The notes under the pieces are model-generated. The model saw nothing but the letters and a program-made list of their open reading frames with translations. It was not told the DNA's origin and made no database searches. From Chitinophaga pinensis (lineage in GTDB: Bacteria; Bacteroidota; Bacteroidia; Flavobacteriales_D; Crocinitomicaceae): DNA of 10,742 nucleotides. Position numbers and translations under genes: made by a program. The DNA lies in contig CAMBMC010000060.1 of NCBI GenBank assembly GCA_945868555.1, positions 1 to 10,742 on the forward strand, written 5' to 3'. This document shows, piece after piece, positions 6,683-10,742 of this stretch. The first letter of the stretch is position 1, and each line of letters starts with the position of its first letter.

Positions 6683-6744
6683 TGATTAAAATTTAGTCAT
6701 ATCTTTGATTATTTAATCGGAATTATTAATTTTGATTTAAAATC
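6683..6744. promoter_or_regulatory. Cluster of AT-rich palindromes, candidate operators of the XRE-S24 repressor
   Basis: Four short inverted repeats fill the 70-base gap. They are TGATTAAA-A-TTTAGTCA (6683-6699, 7 of 8 pairs), GATTA-TT-TAATC (6707-6718, perfect), AATTA-T-TAATT (6721-6731, perfect) and GATTT-A-AAATC (6734-6744, perfect). Three share GATT/AATC-type arms; the first has one arm ending in AGTC. They cover the promoter spacer, the -7 box and the expected transcription start, the usual place for an autoregulating repressor to bind. AT-rich DNA yields chance palindromes, so binding is inferred. Confidence 0.45.
6704..6734 (+). promoter_or_regulatory. Promoter of the XRE-S24 repressor gene
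   Basis: TTTG (6704-6707), a 19-base spacer, then TAATTTTG (6727-6734) fits the Bacteroidota pattern and puts the start of transcription about 10 bases before the ATG. A second -7-like box, TATCTTTG (6700-6707), lies upstream with a poorer spacer (15 bases after a TTG), so a tandem promoter is possible. Confidence 0.55.
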
Positions 6745-6750
6745 GAGCAC

Positions 6751-7551
6751 ATGAATATCGGAACGAACCTGAAATTATTGAGAAAGCGCGTGAAACGTTC
6801 TCAAGAAGAAGTTGCACAAGATCTTGGATTAACACGTTCATCCTATAGCGGGTATGAAAATGGGGTTGCCCAACCCGGCATTGATTTGTTGGTGACCTTG
6901 TGTGATTATTACCTCATTCCGATTGATGATTTCTTGCGAAAGGACTTGGAAGCATTGACGGAGAAAGAGTGGGAGCAGCTAGGTAAGGAGCCCTTGAATG
7001 ATTTGAAAGGTCAAAAATTGCGGGTGTTGACAACGGTAGTGAACAACGAAGAAGAGGAAATGATTGAAATGATTCCCATGCAGGCAAGCGCAGGGTATGC
7101 TTCAGGTTATGCTGATCCTGATTATTTGAAAGTTTTGCCTACGTTTTATCTTCCGTTTCTATCTAAAAATAAAAAATATCGATCCTTTCCAATCAAAGGG
7201 GATTCAATGCCGCCGGTTGTGGAAGGATCGTATGTTGTAGCGGAATATATCCAAAACTGGATGACCATTCGTTCAGGGACTCCATGCATTGTTGTCACCA
7301 AGGACGAAGGGATTGTTTTCAAAGTCGTGCACAATTTGTTGGAGTCGAGTCAATCGTTTCAGTTGTGTTCAACCAATACCTTCTATGCGCCGTATTTAGT
7401 CCATGCCAACAACATCATTGAACTTTGGAAATTCGTAAATTATATTTCTCCTGAATTGCCTGAAGTACGCATGGATGACAATGATCTAAGCAAGTCTATT
7501 CAAAGTCTTCAAAAGGAAGTGCATGAGTTGAAGGTGGCAATGGGGAAGTAG
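6751..7551 (+). CDS. XRE-family transcriptional regulator with S24/LexA-like peptidase domain
   Basis: A 266-residue CI/LexA-like repressor. What is seen: an N-terminal XRE helix-turn-helix (about 4-62), with SQEEVAQDLGLTRSSYSGYENG as the core and IDLLVTLCDYYLIPIDD closing it. A linker follows, then an S24 peptidase-like domain (about 105-230). The candidate catalytic serine is Ser152 in IKGDSMPP and the candidate lysine is Lys191 in GIVFKVV. A possible self-cleavage Ala114-Gly115 lies in QASAGYASGY, the place occupied by Ala-Gly in LexA and CI. The C-terminal tail (about 243-264) is a probable short coiled coil. Family knowledge: such proteins repress genes and may self-cleave when stimulated by RecA-ssDNA. 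Inference: it represses itself through the palindromes at 6683-6744. No phage genes adjoin it, so it looks like a chromosomal stress regulator rather than a prophage repressor. It is transcribed alone, 70 bases after the YihY gene. Confidence 0.88.
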   Translation: MNIGTNLKLLRKRVKRSQEEVAQDLGLTRSSYSGYENGVAQPGIDLLVTLCDYYLIPIDDFLRKDLEALTEKEWEQLGKEPLNDLKGQKLRVLTTVVNNEEEEMIEMIPMQASAGYASGYADPDYLKVLPTFYLPFLSKNKKYRSFPIKGDSMPPVVEGSYVVAEYIQNWMTIRSGTPCIVVTKDEGIVFKVVHNLLESSQSFQLCSTNTFYAPYLVHANNIIELWKFVNYISPELPEVRMDDNDLSKSIQSLQKEVHELKVAMGK

Positions 7552-7583
7552 CTTATTCTCTTAGGGTATTGAATAGAGGTAAG
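7552..7583 (+). terminator. Weak terminator candidate after the XRE-S24 gene
   Basis: CTTATTCTCT (7552-7561) can pair with TAGAGGTAAG (7574-7583), giving about nine pairs with one wobble and one bulge. The only T-run (TTTTTT) lies more than 15 bases further on. Position between convergent genes favours a terminator, but the structure is poor. The rest of the 7552-7685 gap holds a perfect 10-bp palindrome, TTTGATCAAA (7652-7661), and nothing else I can identify. Confidence 0.25.
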
Positions 7584-7685
7584 TTGGGGTGATTTGGATG
7601 TGTTTTTTCTCTGTTTAGCTTGTTTTGACTTGCTGTAAGATTGAAAGGAGTTTTGATCAAATTTCTTGTTGTGCGGCTGCTCTTT

Positions 7686-8144
7686 TCAACAAATTGAACT
7701 CCATTTAATCAATACTGCCCTTATCATTTCACTATCAATTCTTTTCTCATTCAATATATGAAAATCATGTTTGAGATAAAAAGACATAGGTGATTTATAA
7801 ATTCCTCCATCCAATTTTAAATCCTCATCATGGTCAATGACCCAACCATAAAATTCTTGGTTTTCCTTTTTTAACCTTGAAATGAGCATACTGCCTAGGC
7901 CTTTCCCTTTGTGTTTTGAGGATACAATGATAGAAAATCGAACTTGTTTCTCTTTCTCGAAATCAACTGCCCAGGCAATTAAATTGTTATTCACATCTTC
8001 AATGATATAGTGATTAAACCAAGCTACTCCCTCTAATAGTATCGAAAATCTGTCTTTCAATTTTGCTGGATATTCGTCATTCCAAAGTGAATGAATCTGC
8101 TCCTTTTGTTTGTCTGATAGTAGTGTTGTTTTTCGGATTTCCAT
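7686..8144 (-). CDS. GNAT-family N-acetyltransferase
   Basis: A 152-residue protein of the acetyl-CoA-dependent GNAT superfamily; the acceptor substrate is unknown. What is seen: an N-terminal MEIRKTTLLSDKQKEQIHSLW, a central strand NNLIAWAVDFE (53-63), then motif A RFSIIVSSKHKGKGLGSMLI (69-88), where KGKGLG is the pyrophosphate-binding turn, and a C-terminal motif B-like SPMSFYLKHDFHIL (118-131). A GTG at 8150 is in frame, but the ATG at 8142-8144 gives a natural MEIRKT start. GC content is low: hand-counted over 7741-8100 it is about 33%, clearly below what I see in the flanking genes, so lateral acquisition or relaxed codon selection is possible. It lies 71 bases downstream of recQ on the same strand, with its own possible promoter in between. 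Confidence 0.82.
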   Translation of the reverse strand: MEIRKTTLLSDKQKEQIHSLWNDEYPAKLKDRFSILLEGVAWFNHYIIEDVNNNLIAWAVDFEKEKQVRFSIIVSSKHKGKGLGSMLISRLKKENQEFYGWVIDHDEDLKLDGGIYKSPMSFYLKHDFHILNEKRIDSEMIRAVLIKWSSIC

Positions 8145-8173
8145 ATACACTGTAACTTTTTTCTAGTCAAATT

Positions 8174-8204
8174 CAAGTTTACATATTCTAAAGGATGAGG
8201 CAAA
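8174..8204 (-). promoter_or_regulatory. Possible promoter of the GNAT gene
   Basis: On the minus strand TTTG (8201-8204), a 19-base spacer and TAAACTTG (8174-8181) match the phylum's promoter with one mismatch in the -7 box. It would give a leader of about 20-25 bases before the ATG at 8144, so the GNAT gene need not depend on recQ transcription. Confidence 0.35.
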
Positions 8205-8215
8205 GCCCCAATCAC

Positions 8216-10102
8216 CTATTTCACTTGAAACCTCCCATTCGCATAACTGATCTTTTCTTCCAAGTGCAAAGATTTCAATAGTTTTCTCAAATTATCTTTT
8301 GTTATGGATAACGATTGAATGCATTCGCTTTCAGTGCGCGGTTCATCCAGAAATTTAAGCAACTCGTGAACCATCGAATAGGAGGGGTGTGACTCATTGA
8401 GCAAGTTAGAGCGACACACATCACAGATGCCACAACTCTCTGAGGATTGTCCGAAGTAGTTCAATACCTCCACCGTTCGACAACTATTTGCTTGAAGGAA
8501 GTTGCGCACAGCCAACAGCTTTTTTTCGGCGTTTTCTTTTCGCTGAATGTATATTTCAGGTTGAAGATTTAAATAATCATCCGGTAAGCGTTCGTGAATG
8601 AATGTCACGGTAGGCTTGTCTGTTTTCCATGTGACGTCTAAAATGCCATATTTCTCCAATTCCTTCAGCTGTTTCTCAATTTGAGGATAGGTCAGTTTCA
8701 AGCGTTGCGAAAATATTTTCTCGTCAATAGCAAAGTATTGATCAAAGATCCCGGGATAACTTCTGCTTAACATGGAAATCAAAGGTCGGTAAACCTCATG
8801 GTGAACTTGAAAATCATACAGCGCCGTGTTTCCAATCGCAAATCGAATTTTTGTAGGTTGGTGTATGGCTTCAGAAAGTGTTATTTCACCATTCATTTCC
8901 AATAGTTTTAAACTATTGAAGGCCGTTGACACATCCATGCTGAAAGCACTACAAAATGACTTAAGGTCAAAAGGATAGGTTTCGTCTTTGCCTGATCCAA
9001 TGGCAATTTTCAGAAAGCTGCAAAGGGCTCTGTAGCTAAGTTTGATTTGATCAATGGAGGGAAACTGTTGAATGATTTGATCTCCAAGTTGTTGAATGTC
9101 ATCCTTTGCTAGGTAGGTGATGGCTCGACTCGCCTTTCCATCTCGACCTGCGCGCCCGGCCTCTTGAAAGTAGGCTTCGAGGGAAGCGGGAAATTCAAAG
9201 TGTAACACAAAGCGCACATCAGGTTTGTCAATTCCCATCCCAAAAGCATTGGTCGCCACCATGATTTTTGTTTTACCAGAAATCCATGCGCTCATCATCT
9301 TCGATCGGTCTTCATTGTTCATCCCTCCGTGGTAAACACCAACGCTTAATCCATGTGCGTGAAGCAATTGGGCTAGGTCTTTTACACTTTTTCGTGTTTG
9401 ACAGTAAACAATACCTGTTTGTTTTGGGGCAGTTTGGCAAAACTCAATGATGTCCTTGGATTTATTCGTTGATGCATAACACTCGTAACTTAAATTCGAA
9501 CGATTAAACGACGCTTCAAAAACTTGAGGTTTTCTCAATTCGAGCTGTTCTAGAATATCTTTACGCACAGTGTTCGTAGCCGTAGCTGTTAGGGCAATCA
9601 TTGGAACTGTTGGTTGCAATGTCCTTAATTCTTTGATGGCCAAGAATGAAGGCCTGAAATCGTGACCCCACTCTGAAATGCAGTGTGCTTCATCAACCAC
9701 AATCAATCCGATGTTCATCAGTTGAAAACGCTCTTTAAACAGCTTTGATTGAACACGTTCTGGCGAGGTATACAAGAAATCCAAACCTCCGAAGCGCGCG
9801 TTGTCCAAGGTGAGATCGATCTCTCTGTAACTCATGCCACTCACGATTGATTTCGCGCGAACTCCACGCTTTTCCAATTGATCGACTTGGTCCTGCATGA
9901 GCGCGATAAGTGGTGAAATCACCAGGGTTAGTCCTTCGCGTGCAAGGCCAGGAACCTGAAAGCAAACAGATTTTCCTCCGCCAGTTGGCAAGAGGGCAAG
10001 AACGTCGTGGCCATTGATCACTGCATCAGAAATCTCTTCTTGCAATGGCCTGAAGTGGTCAAATCCCCAGTATTTTTTTAATATGTCGCGGCTTTTCTCC
10101 AT
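8216..10102 (-). CDS. recQ: ATP-dependent DNA helicase, RecQ family
   Basis: A 628-residue 3'-5' superfamily 2 helicase that unwinds recombination and replication intermediates. What is seen: motif 0 FRPLQEE (17-23), Walker A LPTGGGKS (38-45), DEAH box (137-140) with the RecQ aromatic-rich loop CISEWGHDFRP (141-151), motif III TATAT (172-176), motif V VATNAFGMGIDKPD (282-295), and motif VI QEAGRAGRDG (313-322) with the arginine finger. The zinc cysteines Cys541, Cys557, Cys560 and Cys563 (CGICDVC) come about 200 residues after the helicase core, following winged-helix-like segments. In E. coli RecQ the zinc motif follows the helicase core directly. I associate this ~630-residue form with a Bacteroidota RecQ paralogue. 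The short tail after the zinc motif (570-628) looks like a small helical module, not a typical full HRDC domain. The start is the ATG at 10100-10102, just after a promoter-like box. Confidence 0.93.
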   Translation of the reverse strand: MEKSRDILKKYWGFDHFRPLQEEISDAVINGHDVLALLPTGGGKSVCFQVPGLAREGLTLVISPLIALMQDQVDQLEKRGVRAKSIVSGMSYREIDLTLDNARFGGLDFLYTSPERVQSKLFKERFQLMNIGLIVVDEAHCISEWGHDFRPSFLAIKELRTLQPTVPMIALTATATNTVRKDILEQLELRKPQVFEASFNRSNLSYECYASTNKSKDIIEFCQTAPKQTGIVYCQTRKSVKDLAQLLHAHGLSVGVYHGGMNNEDRSKMMSAWISGKTKIMVATNAFGMGIDKPDVRFVLHFEFPASLEAYFQEAGRAGRDGKASRAITYLAKDDIQQLGDQIIQQFPSIDQIKLSYRALCSFLKIAIGSGKDETYPFDLKSFCSAFSMDVSTAFNSLKLLEMNGEITLSEAIHQPTKIRFAIGNTALYDFQVHHEVYRPLISMLSRSYPGIFDQYFAIDEKIFSQRLKLTYPQIEKQLKELEKYGILDVTWKTDKPTVTFIHERLPDDYLNLQPEIYIQRKENAEKKLLAVRNFLQANSCRTVEVLNYFGQSSESCGICDVCRSNLLNESHPSYSMVHELLKFLDEPRTESECIQSLSITKDNLRKLLKSLHLEEKISYANGRFQVK

Positions 10103-10118
10103 GGATTATTGTGCAATC

Positions 10119-10126
10119 CAAAGATA
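10119..10126 (-). promoter_or_regulatory. Probable -7 promoter element of recQ
   Basis: TATCTTTG on the minus strand matches TAnnTTTG and lies 16 bases before the recQ ATG, implying a very short leader. No convincing -33 TTG is seen at 17-20 bases upstream. Confidence 0.45.
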
Positions 10127-10148
10127 CGTTATTTGCCTACGCCACTAG

Positions 10149-10179
10149 TTGTTCACATCGAGTTTTGTATGTATATTCG
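10149..10179 (+). promoter_or_regulatory. Possible promoter of ilvE
   Basis: TTG (10149-10151), a 20-base spacer and TATATTCG (10172-10179) approximate the phylum's promoter with one mismatch in the -7 box. They lie 15 bases before the ilvE ATG, divergent from the recQ promoter. Confidence 0.35.
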
Positions 10180-10194
10180 CGTACAATTTTTTAT

Positions 10195-10742
10195 ATGTTG
10201 CCAGAAACTCTTTCCATTAAAGTAACACCAACAGCGCATAGTCGAATCGGTGAGGTAGATTTTGACAATCTTCCATTTGGTCGTATTTTCTCTGATCACA
10301 TGCTTGTCATGGATTACAAAGATGGTGAATGGCAACAGCCAGAAATCATGGCCTTTGGTAACTTATCCTTACACCCTGCGACTTCTGCGATTCATTACGG
10401 TCAATCTATTTTTGAAGGCATGAAGGCCAATAAAGCGGAGAATGGTGATATTTTGATTTTCCGTCCAGACATGAATGCGCGACGTTTCAAGGAATCGTGT
10501 GAGCGCATGTGCATGCCCACAATTCCAGATGATGTGTTCATAGAATTGGTGCGTAAAACAATTGAAGTTGATAAAAATTGGGTCCCTTCAAAAGAGGGAA
10601 ATTCCTTGTACATTCGTCCATTCATGTTTGCTACAGATGATTTCATTGGGATTAAACCATCTGAAACATACAAGTTTGTGATTTTCACATGTCCAGTTGG
10701 AGCGTATTACTCTGAACCGGTAAATGTGAAAATTGAAGAGTT
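10195..10742 (+). CDS. ilvE: Branched-chain amino acid aminotransferase, N-terminal part (3' end outside window)
   Basis: Partial gene: 182 complete codons before the right edge. BCAT is a fold-type IV PLP enzyme that moves the amino group between leucine, isoleucine or valine and 2-oxoglutarate, the last biosynthetic and first degradative step. What is seen: the FGRIFSDHMLVMDY opening (about 28-41), GEWQQPEIMAFGNLSLHP, the hallmark HYGQSIFEGMKA (about 67-78), FRPDMNARRF (about 89-98) and SLYIRPFMFATDD (about 137-149). These match the long BCAT2/eukaryote-like class common in Bacteroidota. The catalytic lysine lies beyond the window. The ATG at 10195-10197 starts a 27-residue lead (MLPETLSIKVTPTAHSR) before the conserved part. 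It is divergent from recQ, with a 92-base gap holding both promoters. Confidence 0.93.
   Translation, partial: MLPETLSIKVTPTAHSRIGEVDFDNLPFGRIFSDHMLVMDYKDGEWQQPEIMAFGNLSLHPATSAIHYGQSIFEGMKANKAENGDILIFRPDMNARRFKESCERMCMPTIPDDVFIELVRKTIEVDKNWVPSKEGNSLYIRPFMFATDDFIGIKPSETYKFVIFTCPVGAYYSEPVNVKIEE

Noticed and set aside
7652..7661. Perfect palindrome TTTGATCAAA in the gap after the XRE-S24 gene, as a regulatory site
   Set aside because: It lies between the 3' ends of two convergent genes, away from any promoter, and a 10-bp AT-rich palindrome can occur by chance.
8197..8209. Small hairpin GAGGC-AAA-GCCCC as recQ terminator
   Set aside because: Five pairs including a wobble, a three-base loop and no T-tract on the minus strand. 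It also overlaps the possible -33 element of the GNAT promoter.
6751..10102. RecQ, acetyltransferase and S24 repressor as a defence island or mobile element
   Set aside because: No nuclease, integrase, transposase, direct repeats or phage genes are present. RecQ and the S24 regulator are common chromosomal genes and each has its own promoter.

Overview
The window looks like chromosomal DNA of a Bacteroidota bacterium, most likely of the order Flavobacteriales; a Fluviicola/Crocinitomicaceae-like source is a guess. Most gene starts lack a clear Shine-Dalgarno sequence. Several instead have the Bacteroidota promoter pattern, a -7 box TAnnTTTG with TTG/TTTG 17-20 bases upstream. The RecQ has the short, zinc-motif-last architecture I associate with this phylum. 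Base composition is roughly 40% GC by eye. There is no tRNA, rRNA, CRISPR array, IS element or prophage structural gene. Apart from short intergenic gaps, all of it is coding.

Layout. Positions 1-347 (minus) hold the N-terminal part of a TrmH/SpoU-family RNA 2'-O-methyltransferase. Positions 418-690 (minus) encode an HU-family nucleoid protein with its own promoter and a clear intrinsic terminator. Positions 874-4339 (minus) form a tight three-gene operon, rlmI, then a MATE exporter, then fmt. Both internal junctions are TAATG, where stop and start share one base. Divergently, positions 4446-6680 (plus) form a second compact operon: an unrecognised 142-residue acidic protein, an orphan ABC ATPase with a TOBE-like tail, and a YihY/BrkB membrane protein. 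Its junctions overlap by 4 and 35 bases. Positions 6751-7551 (plus) encode an XRE-type repressor fused to an S24/LexA-like peptidase domain, behind a cluster of small AT-rich palindromes. Positions 7686-8144 (minus) encode an AT-rich GNAT acetyltransferase and 8216-10102 (minus) a RecQ helicase. From 10195 to the window end (plus) runs the N-terminal part of a branched-chain aminotransferase, IlvE.

How the genes fit together. The left half is mostly translation and RNA modification (TrmH-like, RlmI, Fmt) plus a nucleoid protein, with a MATE exporter inserted in the translation operon. The right half has a DNA repair helicase and a LexA/CI-like self-cleaving repressor candidate, but no sequence link ties them into one regulon. 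The best candidates for undescribed biology are the unknown protein-ABC ATPase-YihY operon, which has no recognisable ABC permease, and the palindrome cluster in front of the S24-type repressor. Nothing here is convincing as a defence system or mobile island. Most of the window is ordinary core-genome content.
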